Shown here: in pieces, positions 52,343-60,838 of the stretch
How positions within the stretch are numbered: the stretch's first letter is position 1
Layout: each line of letters starts with the position of its first letter
Source: Streptomyces sp. 135
GTDB lineage: Bacteria; Actinomycetota; Actinomycetes; Streptomycetales; Streptomycetaceae
Reading direction: 5' to 3'
Assembly: GCF_020026305.1 (NCBI RefSeq)
Contig: NZ_CP075691.1
Span: 1,736,001-1,800,000 of the forward strand
Length of the DNA: 64,000 bases
The notes under the pieces: model-generated
Seen by the model: the letters and a program-made list of their open reading frames with translations, nothing else
Databases searched by the model: none
What the model was told of the DNA's origin: nothing
Translations under genes and position numbers: made by a program

Positions 52343-52690
52343 TTGCGCAAGCTCGTTGCGTCGGCCGCAGGCATGGCTCTCGCTCTCAGCGCCGTCGGAC
52401 TCGCCGTGGCTCCCGGCGCCACCGCGGCAACGCCCTGTCCGTCGGGAGCGGTCTGCATCCGTGAGGCGAACGGCACCATCCTGACCAAGAACATCTTCTA
52501 CCGCTACGGCGCCCACAACCTGTCCAACGTGACCGGCGTCCGCGTGATCGTCAACAACCAGACCGGCGGCGCCGGCTTCCAGATCTGCAAGGGGTACAAC
52601 GGAACCAACTGCTACCCCGTGCAGCGCTACGTGGGCGAATACGCGCCGTACGACTTCACGCCGATCAACTCGGTCGTGCTCGTGCGGTAA
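52343..52690 (+). CDS. Small secreted cysteine protein, inhibitor I36-like
   Basis: A 115-residue exported protein. TTG 52343 follows AGGGGGAACA and opens a proper signal peptide (RKLVASAAGMALALSAVGLA, cleavage near ATA-A at 28). The mature 87 residues have four cysteines in two pairs (CPSGAVC; CKGYNGTNC) and are rich in Asn and aromatic residues. CPSGAVC at the N-terminus is common in I36-type inhibitor or gamma-crystallin-like Streptomyces proteins. The longer frame from 52202 has no signal peptide. Function inferred only loosely. Confidence 0.7.
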   Translation: MRKLVASAAGMALALSAVGLAVAPGATAATPCPSGAVCIREANGTILTKNIFYRYGAHNLSNVTGVRVIVNNQTGGAGFQICKGYNGTNCYPVQRYVGEYAPYDFTPINSVVLVR

Positions 52691-52723
52691 GGCAGTCCGC
52701 GGGAAGCCTGTCGCGGCGGCGCG

Positions 52724-53104
52724 CTAGCCGGACGTCCCGTACGCGGCGCGCACGGCGTCGCGTACGGCGGCCAGGGCGTCGTCCTCGGAGAGACCGAGCC
52801 GCCGGACCCGCTCGGCGTACGCCTGCGCGGCGTTGGACGCCTCCTTCGCGGCGGCGTCCCCCGCGGCGGCGACGAACGTGCCGTTGCGGCCCCGGGTCTC
52901 GATGACCCCGTCGGCCTCAAGGGCCCGGTAGGCCTTGGCCACCGTGTTCGCCGCGAGCCCCAGCGACTGGGCGAGCCCCCGGACCGTGGGCAGCTTGTAG
53001 CCGACGGGCAGCTCGCCCGAGCGGACCTGTCCGGCGATCTGGGCCCGCACCTGCTCGTAGGGCGCGTCGCCCGCGTCCGCGTCGATGTCGATCTTCAAAG
53101 TCAC
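52724..53104 (-). CDS. GntR family regulator, short YtrA-type
   Basis: A 126-residue regulator consisting of the winged helix (about 10-80: YEQVRAQIAGQVRSGELPVG; LPTVRGLAQSLGLAANTVAK; LEADGVIETRGRNGTFV) plus a short helical tail (ERVRRLGLSEDDALAAVRDA). GTG 53104 has GACAAT 6 nt upstream on its strand (53111-53116), which fits a leaderless start. It usually regulates ABC transporter operons, but none is adjacent; the divergent double-GNAT gene is the nearest candidate target. Confidence 0.88.
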   Translation of the reverse strand: MTLKIDIDADAGDAPYEQVRAQIAGQVRSGELPVGYKLPTVRGLAQSLGLAANTVAKAYRALEADGVIETRGRNGTFVAAAGDAAAKEASNAAQAYAERVRRLGLSEDDALAAVRDAVRAAYGTSG

Positions 53105-53258
53105 GGAGCGATTGTCCCGCACTACCTGCCTCCGGCGGCACACGTCACCCGGCGGCGCCCGGCGGAAGGCCGGTGTGCCCCGCCTTGGCCCCGGGAGTGC
53201 CGAGCGCCCCCGGAAAATGGGAGGCACCCCCGCGTGCCCCCGCGTACCGTGCGGCCCC

Positions 53259-54197
53259 ATGACTGTGATCGTCCGAGCCCTCCGCGCCGACGCCGCCACC
53301 GCCGCCGCGGACGACGCGGGTTTCGCCGCCGTACGGCGGGCGTGTGTGCCCGCCATGCTCGCCACCCCCGACTCCGTGTCCTTCGACCGCGCGCACGCCC
53401 ATCCAGACTCCCGCTACCGGCAGTTGATCGCCGAGGCCGACGGTGAGGTCATCGGTACGGCGCAGGTGGGCATCGCCTACGACAGCCCCGAGCCGGGCCA
53501 GGGCTTCGCCAACGTCTACGTGCACCCGCAGCGGCTCGGTACCGGCGCCGGAACGCTCCTGCTGCGCACCGCCGAGGAACATTTGGCGGACGCGGGCGCC
53601 ACCACCGTCTACTCGTGGGTGCTCGACGAGCCGGCGAACCTCGCCTTCGCCGCCCGCCACGGCTACCGCGCGAGCCGTCGCGCGCACTTCCTGCGCCTGG
53701 ACCTCGCGCACGCCACGCTGCCGCCCCGCCGGGAGCCGCCCGCCGGGGTGGAGCTGGTCAGCGGCTCGGTGTACGCGGACGACGCGCGGCCGCTCTTCGC
53801 GCTCGACGCGGAGACGGTGGCGGACGAACCGGGCGACGTGGCCGCGGAGTTCACGGACTACGAGCACTGGCTCGCCGAGACCTGGCACCATCCGCTGGTC
53901 AGCCAGGAGCTCACCACGGTGGCCCTGGTGGACGGCCGCCCCGCGGCGTTCAGCCTGGCCCGCACGGACGGCGCGGGCCGCTACGCCTCCGGCATGACGG
54001 GCACGGCGCGCGCCCACCGCGGCCGGGGCCTCGCCAAGCTCGTGAAGAACGACTCCCTGCACCGCGCCCGCGCGGCCGGCTGCACGGAGGCGTTCACGGG
54101 CAACGACGCCGGGAACGAACCGATGCTGGCGATCAACGACTGGTTCGGCTACGAGGTCTGCGGTACGGAGGTGCGCCATGTCCGAGACTTCGGCTGA
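53259..54197 (+). CDS. Tandem GNAT-domain acetyltransferase
   Basis: A 312-residue protein with two GNAT folds. The first (about 3-155) has the acetyl-CoA loop HPQRLGTGAGTLLLR; the second (about 165-312) has ARAHRGRGLAKLVKN and GNDAGNEPMLAINDWFGYE. The layout resembles mycothiol synthase and other double-GNAT actinobacterial enzymes, though I cannot assign that function. ATG 53259 follows TACCGT by 8 nt. It overlaps the DUF402 gene by 20 bp. Confidence 0.86.
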   Translation: MTVIVRALRADAATAAADDAGFAAVRRACVPAMLATPDSVSFDRAHAHPDSRYRQLIAEADGEVIGTAQVGIAYDSPEPGQGFANVYVHPQRLGTGAGTLLLRTAEEHLADAGATTVYSWVLDEPANLAFAARHGYRASRRAHFLRLDLAHATLPPRREPPAGVELVSGSVYADDARPLFALDAETVADEPGDVAAEFTDYEHWLAETWHHPLVSQELTTVALVDGRPAAFSLARTDGAGRYASGMTGTARAHRGRGLAKLVKNDSLHRARAAGCTEAFTGNDAGNEPMLAINDWFGYEVCGTEVRHVRDFG

Positions 54198-54675
54198 GCC
54201 CCTGCCCACCCTGGAGATCGCCCTCGTCAAAGCGGGCCGCACCAAGATCCGCTACCCGGCCGGGCTCCTCCAGGACGACGGCACCCGGATCACGGTCCGG
54301 GCCCCCTGGGCGGCCCCCGGCGTCCGCGACTTCGGCTTCGTCCGCTTCGAACCGGGCGACGTCTTCACCGAGCACTACTGGCGCGACCGCTGGTACGCGA
54401 TCAAGGAGGTGTACGCCGCCGACGGCACCCTCAAGGGCTGGTACTGCGACGTGACGCGCCCCGCGTCCCGCGACGGCTCACTCCTGACGGTGGAGGACCT
54501 GGACCTCGACCTGTGGTGCTCGGCGGACGGCGCGACGGTCCTGCGCCTGGACGAGGACGAGTTCGAGGCAAGCACCCTGCCCACCGAGGACCCTACCGCC
54601 GCGTCGGCGGCCCTGCGCGCCCTCGCGGAACTGGAGTCGTTGGCGCGTGGGGGGCTGCTGCCAGGGGGGTCGTAG
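54178..54675 (+). CDS. DUF402 domain protein
   Basis: A 165-residue protein. DVFTEHYWRDRWYAIKEVYA, then LKGWYCDVTRPA and LTVEDLDLDLW match the DUF402 barrel, which includes nucleoside tri/diphosphate phosphatases and the RNA-linked FAU-1 group. The conserved acidic residues (YCDV; EDLDLDL) are present. It overlaps the 3' end of the GNAT gene, so both are co-translated. Confidence 0.85.
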   Translation: MSETSAEPLPTLEIALVKAGRTKIRYPAGLLQDDGTRITVRAPWAAPGVRDFGFVRFEPGDVFTEHYWRDRWYAIKEVYAADGTLKGWYCDVTRPASRDGSLLTVEDLDLDLWCSADGATVLRLDEDEFEASTLPTEDPTAASAALRALAELESLARGGLLPGGS

Positions 54676-54777
54676 CCCGCCCCGGCCGCCGGTTCGGGCA
54701 GGTGCTCGATCAGAAAGGTGGGGCGGGGAGGTCTAGCGCGCCGCTTCGGTGGACATCGGTAAGGCAGGGAGGCAGCC

Positions 54778-54918
54778 ATGCGCCGAGTGACCACGCACAA
54801 GCCCGTCGGCAAGTCCGTCAGCCGCCGGGTGCGGGAACGCCAGGAAGCCGAGGTCCAGCCGAGGGAGAGGCCGGAGGTCCGCAAGGACGTCCAGCGGACC
54901 TGGTGGCCGGAAGGATGA
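54778..54918 (+). CDS. 46-residue highly basic protein
   Basis: ATG 54778 is preceded by AGGGAGG at good spacing and opens a frame MRRVTTHKPVGKSVSRRVRE ending in QRTWWPEG. Third-position GC stays high across the 46 codons. The protein is rich in Arg, Lys and Glu and ends in a Trp pair. No family known; nucleic-acid binding is a guess. It is followed by the convergent GNAT. Confidence 0.55.
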   Translation: MRRVTTHKPVGKSVSRRVRERQEAEVQPRERPEVRKDVQRTWWPEG

Positions 54919-54925
54919 GAGCCCC

Positions 54926-55408
54926 TCAAGTGGTCAGCCGCTTGCGGTAGTGCAGCCGGTCGTACGGGCCCTCGACGCGCCGCTCCACGAGGTCGTACCC
55001 GTACCGGGGGTAGATCTTCTGGTTCTCCCACATCAACGCGTTGGTGTAGAGCCGGACTTCCGGCAGGCCCAGGGCGCGCGCGTGTGCGTCCACGAAGGCC
55101 AGCAGGGCGCGGCCCACCCCCTTGCCCGCGGCATCGGGGCGGACCGCGATCGACTCCAGGAAGAGATGGGTGTCCTCGCGCGGTGCGGTGACCGGGACGA
55201 GGACCAGGACGCCGACGACCGGGTCCCCGGTGACGTACACCCGGCCCGCCGCCACGTCGGCCGCGTGGTCGGCCTCCATCGGCGCGGGGACGACCCCGAT
55301 GCGTTCGATGTAGTGGCGGTAGGCCGCGTCGGTCACCGCCCGCACGGCGGGCACGTCGGCGACGGTGGCGGGGCGGATGCCCGTGAACGTGCTGGGTGTC
55401 GTCGTCAT
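54926..55408 (-). CDS. GNAT acetyltransferase coupled to tctA
   Basis: A 160-residue single GNAT domain: [20 protein letters not shown] holds the acetyl-CoA loop (Q/RxxGxG/A) and [20 protein letters not shown] is motif B. ATG 55408 overlaps the tctA stop (ATGA) and has GTGGAGG upstream, so it is the last gene of the tctCBA operon. Its substrate is unknown; N-acetylation of a transported acid or of an aminoacyl compound is possible. Confidence 0.88.
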   Translation of the reverse strand: MTTTPSTFTGIRPATVADVPAVRAVTDAAYRHYIERIGVVPAPMEADHAADVAAGRVYVTGDPVVGVLVLVPVTAPREDTHLFLESIAVRPDAAGKGVGRALLAFVDAHARALGLPEVRLYTNALMWENQKIYPRYGYDLVERRVEGPYDRLHYRKRLTT

Positions 55409-56913
55409 GCCTCCACGTCTATGTCACGGCGACGTACCCGCGACAGCGCCTTCTTCCACAACGGCCACGTCACGATCAGGACGATGAGGCCATAGACCGT
55501 CAGGGAGAAGGGCGTGTCGACGAGTCCGCGGACGCTGCCGTCGCTGATCTGCAGCGCGCGGCGCAGCTGTTGCTCGGCGTTGGGGCCGAGGATGACGCCG
55601 ATGACGGCGGGCAGGACGGGCAGGCCGTAGCGCCGCATGCCGAAGCCGATCAGGCCGATGACGAGCAGGATGACGAGGTCGACCGGTTCGCCGCCGACCG
55701 CGTAGGCGCCGACCGCGGCGAAGAACAGGATGCCCGCGTAGAGGTGGGGCCGCGGGATGCGCAGCAGCTTCGCCCAGAGGGGGGCGAGGGGCAGGTTCAG
55801 GGCCAGCAGGAGCACCATCCCGACGAACAGGGAGGCGATCAGGCCCCAGACCAGGTCGGGTTCGCGTTCGAAGAGCAGGGGGCCGGGCTGGATGCCGTAC
55901 TGCTGGAATGCGGCGAGCATCACGGCGGCGACGGCGGTCGTGGGCAGGCCGAGCGTCAGCATGGAGACGAGGGTGCCCGCGGCGGACGCGGACGACGCCG
56001 ACTCGGGGCCCGCGACGCCTTCGATGGCGCCCTTGCCCCACTCGTCCTTGTGCTTGGAGAGGCGTTTCTCGGTGACGTAGGAGAGGAAGGTGGGGATCTC
56101 CGCGCCGCCGGCCGGGATCGCGCCGAACGGGAAGCCGATGAGGGGGCCGCGCAGCCAGGACTTCCAGGTGCGCCGTACGTCGGCCCTGCCGAGCCAGGGG
56201 CGGCCGACGGGGATCGCCTCGGCGCTGGTGCGGCGCAGGTGCGCGGCGACCCACAGGGCCTCGCCGATCGCGAAGAGACCGACCGCGACGATCACCACGT
56301 CGATGCCGTCGGCGAGTTGGAGCGAGCCGAACGTCAACCGCTGCTGGCCCGTCATCTGGTCCAGGCCCACCAGGCCGATCGTCAGGCCGATCAAGAGGGA
56401 CGCGAGGCCGCGGATGCGGGAGGAGCCGAGCACCGAAGTGACCGCGATGAAGGCGAGCACCATGATCGCGAAGTAGTCGGGCGCGCCGATGTCGACGGCG
56501 AGGTCGGCGACGGTCGGGGCGAGCGCCACCAGGAGGAGCGTGCCGATCATGCCGCCCGCGAAGTGGCCGATGGCGGCGGCCGCGAGGGCCTGGGAGCCGC
56601 GTCCCGCCTTGGCCATCGGATGGCCTTCCATGGCGGCGACGACGGCGGCGCTCTCGCCGGGGGTGTTGAGCAGGATCGAGGTGGTCGAGCCGCCGAACAT
56701 GGCCCCGTAGTAGATGCCGGCGAACATGATGAAGGCGCCGGTCGGTTCGAGTCCGTACGTCACCGGGAGCAGCAGGGCGACCGCCATCGCGGGCCCGATG
56801 CCGGGCAGGACGCCAATGGCGGTGCCGAGGAGGACGCCGACGGCGGCCCACAGGAGGTTGACCGGGGTGAGGGCCGTGCCGAAGCCGTCGATGAGGGAGG
56901 TGAAGGCGTTCAT
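55405..56913 (-). CDS. tctA: Tripartite tricarboxylate transporter large permease TctA
   Basis: A 502-residue permease with about 12 helices. [20 protein letters not shown] and [20 protein letters not shown], with ALGLPTTAV in the repeat half, are the TctA signatures that bind the carboxylate. It lies 1 nt after tctB and works with TctB and the extracellular TctC in ion-driven uptake of citrate or another carboxylate. Confidence 0.94.
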   Translation of the reverse strand: MNAFTSLIDGFGTALTPVNLLWAAVGVLLGTAIGVLPGIGPAMAVALLLPVTYGLEPTGAFIMFAGIYYGAMFGGSTTSILLNTPGESAAVVAAMEGHPMAKAGRGSQALAAAAIGHFAGGMIGTLLLVALAPTVADLAVDIGAPDYFAIMVLAFIAVTSVLGSSRIRGLASLLIGLTIGLVGLDQMTGQQRLTFGSLQLADGIDVVIVAVGLFAIGEALWVAAHLRRTSAEAIPVGRPWLGRADVRRTWKSWLRGPLIGFPFGAIPAGGAEIPTFLSYVTEKRLSKHKDEWGKGAIEGVAGPESASSASAAGTLVSMLTLGLPTTAVAAVMLAAFQQYGIQPGPLLFEREPDLVWGLIASLFVGMVLLLALNLPLAPLWAKLLRIPRPHLYAGILFFAAVGAYAVGGEPVDLVILLVIGLIGFGMRRYGLPVLPAVIGVILGPNAEQQLRRALQISDGSVRGLVDTPFSLTVYGLIVLIVTWPLWKKALSRVRRRDIDVEA

Positions 56914-56914
56914 G

Positions 56915-57445
56915 TCACAGCACTCCCATCAGGGGGCCGCCCGGCAGCGGAACGCCGAGCAGGTTGTTGAAGATCACGTACGTGACGACGGAGAGCACGG
57001 CGGCGATCAGCGGATCGCGGTCGAGGTGCCGGCTGCCGAGCGCGTACGCCGAGCCCCAGAAGAGCAGGGCGCCGGTGACGGGGAAGCCGAGCGGTTCGAT
57101 GAGGACGGCGGCGGCGAGGAAGACGCCCGCGAGGAGCAGCACGGTGCGCCGGTCGGCGGGTTCGGACAGGTCGATGTCCTCGCCGCTCTCGGCCTCCCCG
57201 CGGCCGCCGCGCAGTACGTCGACGGCGAGCAGCAGGGCGACGACGAGCAGGCCGATGCCGACGGCGACCGGCACGGTCTTCGGGCCGATCGGGCCGCGCT
57301 GGGCGATCTCCACGTCCATGGTGAGCGCGTCGGTCAGGACGAGCGCGCCGAGGGCAAGGAGCAGGACACTGACTCCGAGTTCGGAGTGCTCGCGCAGCCA
57401 GGCACGGCGGTCCGGGCGCTCGGGGGTGACGTCGGTGGTGGTCAC
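56915..57445 (-). CDS. tctB: Tripartite tricarboxylate transporter small subunit TctB
   Basis: A 176-residue membrane subunit with four helices ([80 protein letters not shown]) and the conserved GPKTVP and [11 protein letters not shown] 57445 overlaps the tctC stop (GTGA). Confidence 0.92.
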   Translation of the reverse strand: MTTTDVTPERPDRRAWLREHSELGVSVLLLALGALVLTDALTMDVEIAQRGPIGPKTVPVAVGIGLLVVALLLAVDVLRGGRGEAESGEDIDLSEPADRRTVLLLAGVFLAAAVLIEPLGFPVTGALLFWGSAYALGSRHLDRDPLIAAVLSVVTYVIFNNLLGVPLPGGPLMGVL

Positions 57446-58437
57446 AGCCCCAACTCCGTCAGCACCGAGACGACGCGCTTGTCCTGGGCGTCCAGGAAGT
57501 CGCCGAACTTCTCGCCGGTCAGGAACGCGTCGTCCCAGCCGTTGGTCTTGAGGGACTTGCGCCACTCGGGCGAGGCGTGCAGCTTGGTGATCAGTACGGT
57601 GAGCTTCTCGCGCTCGGTGTCACTGAGGCCGGGCGGGGCGACGATGCCGCGCCAGTTGGTGAACTCCACGTCGTAGCCGGACTCCTTGAGGGTGGGCCCG
57701 TCCAGGCCGCGCACCCGCTTCGGCCCGGTCACGGCGAGCAGGCGCAGCTCCCCGGACTTGATCTGGTCCAGGTACTCGCCGACTCCGGAGACGCCGAAGG
57801 CGACCTTGCTGCCGAGGATGGAGGCGAGCAGTTCGCCGCCGCCGTCGAAGGGCACGTAGTTGACCTTCTTCGGCTCGATCCCGACGGCGCGCGCCATCAG
57901 CATCGGGGCGAGGTGGTCGGGGCCGCCGGGCGCGGAGCCGCCGCCGACGGGCAGTTTGCCGGGGTTCTTCTTCCAGGCCCCGATGAGCTGGCCGATGGTC
58001 TTGTACGGGGAGTTCTTGGCGACCACGACGACGTCCTGCTCCTCGGTGAGCCGGGCGATCGGGGTGGTGTCGGAGAGGGTCTTCGGGGAGTGGTTGGAGC
58101 GTGCGGCTCCGACGACGCCGAGCCCCATGGACATGGCGAGCTTGCCGTTGCCGTGCTCACCGACGAGCCGGGTCAGGCCGACGGTGCCGCCGGCGCCGGG
58201 CAGGTTGAACACCTCGATGTTGTGGGTGAGTCCGGCGTCCTCGGCGTTCTTCGCCGCGGTGCGGGCGGTGATGTCGTAGCCGCCGCCGGGGGTGTTGGGG
58301 ACCATGAAGCGCAGGCCGGGGATCTGGGTGCCGGTCTCGGCGCCGCTGCCCGCGGTGAGCAGGGGCGGCGCCACGAGCGTGAGGAGCGCGGCGCCGAGCA
58401 GGGCGAGGGGTGTGCGCAGGCGCACGGGTGCCACCAC
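57442..58437 (-). CDS. tctC: Tripartite tricarboxylate transporter binding protein TctC (Bug family)
   Basis: A 331-residue exported binding protein. After a signal peptide (LRTPLALLGAALLTLVAPPL) come FMVPNTPGGGYDITART (ligand loop of Bug proteins), NLPGAGGTVGLTRLV and VPFDGGGELLASILGSKVAF. There is no lipobox Cys, so it is periplasm/wall-located rather than a lipoprotein. The start is uncertain: GTG at 58437, 58434 and 58425 are possible and an ATG at 58494 would give a longer n-region. It heads the leftward operon and is divergent from an orphan response regulator. Confidence 0.9.
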   Translation of the reverse strand: MVAPVRLRTPLALLGAALLTLVAPPLLTAGSGAETGTQIPGLRFMVPNTPGGGYDITARTAAKNAEDAGLTHNIEVFNLPGAGGTVGLTRLVGEHGNGKLAMSMGLGVVGAARSNHSPKTLSDTTPIARLTEEQDVVVVAKNSPYKTIGQLIGAWKKNPGKLPVGGGSAPGGPDHLAPMLMARAVGIEPKKVNYVPFDGGGELLASILGSKVAFGVSGVGEYLDQIKSGELRLLAVTGPKRVRGLDGPTLKESGYDVEFTNWRGIVAPPGLSDTEREKLTVLITKLHASPEWRKSLKTNGWDDAFLTGEKFGDFLDAQDKRVVSVLTELGL

Positions 58438-58540
58438 CAGTCGGTACGTCGAAGGGACCTTGCGGGGGACATGCGGATGTGAGGTGGCCCACATGTTGCC
58501 CGGGCGTTGACAACCTGTCTCTCTTCCGGAACCAATGGAC

Positions 58541-58558
58541 GTTGTGGTCGTTGTGGTC
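58541..58558. promoter_or_regulatory. Tandem GTTGTGGTC repeats
   Basis: GTTGTGGTC occurs twice head-to-tail (58541-58549, 58550-58558) between tctC and the response regulator. The 9-bp period is typical of response-regulator half-sites and the regulator next door is the candidate binder. Confidence 0.5.
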
Positions 58559-58565
58559 ACGCCCA

Positions 58566-58571
58566 TAGCCT
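58566..58571 (+). promoter_or_regulatory. -10 hexamer TAGCCT of the response regulator
   Basis: TAGCCT ends 6 nt before ATG 58578, with no ribosome binding site. Confidence 0.45.
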
Positions 58572-58577
58572 GCGGCG

Positions 58578-59264
58578 ATGACAAGGGTCCTGGTCGTGGA
58601 CGACGACTTCATGGTCGCCAAGCTGCACAGCCGGTACGTCGCCGCGGTGGCCGGATGCACCGTGGTCGGCGCCGCCCACACCGGCGCCGAGGCGCTCGGC
58701 GCGGCGGAACGGCTCCGCCCCGACCTCGTGCTCCTCGACGTCTATCTGCCCGACATGGACGGACTCGCGGTGCTCCGGGAGCTGCGGGCCGCCGAGGAGC
58801 GTGATCCGGGGCGCCGGCCGGTTGACGCCCTGTTCATCACGGCGGCGCGGGACGCCCGGATCGTACGGGCGGCGCTGCGCGCGGGGGCCCTGCACTATCT
58901 GATCAAGCCGTTCAACCAGGCGGCGCTGCAAGAGCAGTTGCGGCACGTGGCGGCGGTGCGGGCGCGGCTCGACGGGCTCGGTCAGGCGCGCCAGGAGGAC
59001 GTGGACCAGATCTTCGGCACGCGGCCGCCCGGCTCCCGGGAGCTGCCGAAGGGCCTCGCGGCCCACACCGCCGAGCTGGTGGAGCAGACCCTGCGGGAGC
59101 ATCCCGGGGGCCTGTCGGCCTCGGAGTGCGCGGCGGCGGGCTCGCTCTCCCGCGTGAGCGCCCGCCGCTACCTGGAGTTCTTCGTGGACACGGGCCGCGC
59201 CGAGGTGACGCTGCGCTACGGCGGGACGGGGCGGCCGGAGCGGCGGTACCGGTGGCTGGGGTGA
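58578..59264 (+). CDS. CitB/DpiA-type response regulator (orphan)
   Basis: A 228-residue two-component regulator. The receiver has DDD (8-10), phospho-acceptor Asp54 in LLDVYLPDMDG and Lys110 in LIKPF. The C-terminal region (about 150-225: HPGGLSASECAAAGSLSRVS; ARRYLEFFVDTGRAEVTLRY) is the HTH of the citrate/malate regulator group. Such regulators pair with a CitA-type sensor kinase, but none is adjacent. The divergent tctCBA operon with its 9-bp repeats is the obvious target. Confidence 0.88.
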   Translation: MTRVLVVDDDFMVAKLHSRYVAAVAGCTVVGAAHTGAEALGAAERLRPDLVLLDVYLPDMDGLAVLRELRAAEERDPGRRPVDALFITAARDARIVRAALRAGALHYLIKPFNQAALQEQLRHVAAVRARLDGLGQARQEDVDQIFGTRPPGSRELPKGLAAHTAELVEQTLREHPGGLSASECAAAGSLSRVSARRYLEFFVDTGRAEVTLRYGGTGRPERRYRWLG

Positions 59265-59272
59265 GAGCGTCG

Positions 59273-60077
59273 TCAGCGGCCGCGGGCGTAGCGGCCAGGC
59301 GGGACGCCCACCACGCGCTTGAAGTGCCGGGTCAGATGTGACTGGTCGTAGAAGCCGCAGGCCGCCGCCGTCTCGCCGGGCGGCCGTCCGGCCAGCAGGA
59401 GGCGCCGCGCCCGGTCCACGCGGCGGGCCGTCAGGTACTGGTGCGGGGCGATGCCGTACGCCGCCGTGAAGGAGCGCACCAGGTGCGCCGGGTGCGCGTG
59501 CAGGAGACCGGCGGCCTCCTCCAGGGCGATGCCCTCGACCACGCGTGCGTCGAGGAGTTCGCGCAGGGCGGCCGCGACCCGGCGGTCGGGGCGGGTCCGC
59601 CGCCCCGGCCGGGCGGGGACGCAGCCGCTCGCGCAGCCGCTCCGCGACGAGCGCGAGCCGGGCGGCCGCCTCCAGTTCGTCGCCCGGGTGCGCGAGGGCC
59701 GTGTGGAGCTGTCCGATGCGGCGCCGCAGCAGCGGGTCGACCAGGTCGGGGGCGTCCGCGGCGGGTCCGATGAACGAGGGGTCGAGCGGCCCGTCCTCCG
59801 TCGCCTCCAGGTACAGGACGCGCTTGCGGAAGCCGTCCGGGGTGGCCGCTGAGCCGTTGTGCGGGACCTGGGGCGGCAGCAGCGAGACCGTGCCGAGCGG
59901 GGTGCCGTGCGGGTTCCGCTCCAGGTCGTAGCGGACCGCGCCCTCGTCGACGATCAGCAGCGTCCAGGTGTCGTGCACGTGCATCGGGTAGGAGTGGCGC
60001 GTGAAGTGGGCGTGGAAGACCTCCGTCACTCCCCGCACCGTGGGACGCCACGCGGTGATCTTCTCGCCGGCCGCCAT
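59273..60077 (-). pseudogene. AraC family regulator, frameshifted
   Basis: From ATG 60077 the first frame gives a cupin-type sensing domain (MAAGEKITAWRPTVRGVTEV; HSYPMHVHDTWTLLIVDEGA; VSLLPPQVPHNG) down to RERLRPRP. After about 59620 the frame degenerates to Pro/Arg. The AraC DNA-binding domain continues in the +1 frame from about 59600 (DRRVAAALRELLDARVVEGI; AHLVRSFTAAYGIAPHQYLT; GFYDQSHLTRHFKRVVGVPP) to a stop at 59273. A single inserted or lost base in the GC run 59594-59620 explains it. Either a real loss of function or a sequencing error. Confidence 0.8.
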
Positions 60078-60126
60078 GCAAAGAACGTACAAGACCGGGG
60101 CGCGCGGTGATCGGCAGTCTCGACGC

Positions 60127-60621
60127 ATGAGCACAGACACCGCCACCGCGCCTACTCCTCCGGCTGCCACCGCCGCCCCCGCCACGGCCGCCGCCACCGA
60201 CCGGCCGCCCGTCCGCTTCGACACCAAGATCGCCGTACTGCTCCGGGACGACCTGGAGAGCTGGCAGCGGCTGAACGTGACCGCGTTCCTCGTGAGCGGG
60301 CTCGGCACTCGGCTGCCCGAGCTCGTCGGGGAGCCGTACGAGGACGCCGACGGCACCGCCTACCTGCCGATGTTCCGGCAGCCGGTGCTCGTCCTCGAAG
60401 GTGGCAAGGAGGTGCTGACCGCCGCCCGGCGGCGCGCGCTGGGGCGGGGCCTGCCGTGCTCGGTGTTCACCTCCGGCCTGTTCGCCACCGGCAACGACAC
60501 CGACAACCGGGCGGCCGTCCGCGCCGTCACCGGGGACGAGTTGGACGTGGTGGGGCTCGCCGTCCACGGGCCGCGGGGCGCGGTGGACAAGGTACTGAAG
60601 GGAGCGCGGATGCATCCGTGA
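60127..60621 (+). CDS. DUF2000 family protein
   Basis: A 164-residue protein. After an Ala/Thr/Pro-rich N-terminus (1-30) the DUF2000 domain starts RFDTKIAVLLRDDLESWQRL and NVTAFLVSGL, with a C-terminal HGPRGAVDKVLKG. The family has a peptidyl-tRNA hydrolase-2-like fold; function unknown. It is divergent from the AraC regulator, a combination that would make it the regulatory target. CAGTCT lies 6 nt before ATG 60127. Confidence 0.82.
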   Translation: MSTDTATAPTPPAATAAPATAAATDRPPVRFDTKIAVLLRDDLESWQRLNVTAFLVSGLGTRLPELVGEPYEDADGTAYLPMFRQPVLVLEGGKEVLTAARRRALGRGLPCSVFTSGLFATGNDTDNRAAVRAVTGDELDVVGLAVHGPRGAVDKVLKGARMHP

Positions 60622-60838
60622 CCGGGGCTCCACCTGAGCCCTTGGTTAGCCCTCCCTTAAACGCACCATAAGGATCTCCGTTTCCCCTCCTCAGCAGGGG
60701 ATTTCGCGGATCTCAGGGGTTAGCTTTCCGGTCACCGGGGCGGTGCCGAACCGTCGGTGCCGCTGGTGATCGGGGGGCGGTGCCGCCCGTTCGCCACCGC
60801 CCCGCGCCCCTCTGAACCGCCGTTTGAGGAGAACCCGC
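60622..60838. other. Intergenic region upstream of the LPMO gene
   Basis: These 217 bp contain a small hairpin CCCCT-(7)-AGGGG near 60685-60701 and GGGCGGTGCCGCCC-like GC stems nearer the gene. I see no perfect DasR-type ACTGGTCTAGACCAGT element and no convincing -10/-35. Confidence 0.35.

Noticed and set aside
60622..60838. DasR operator upstream of the LPMO gene
   Set aside because: No sequence close to ACTGGTCTAGACCAGT was found.
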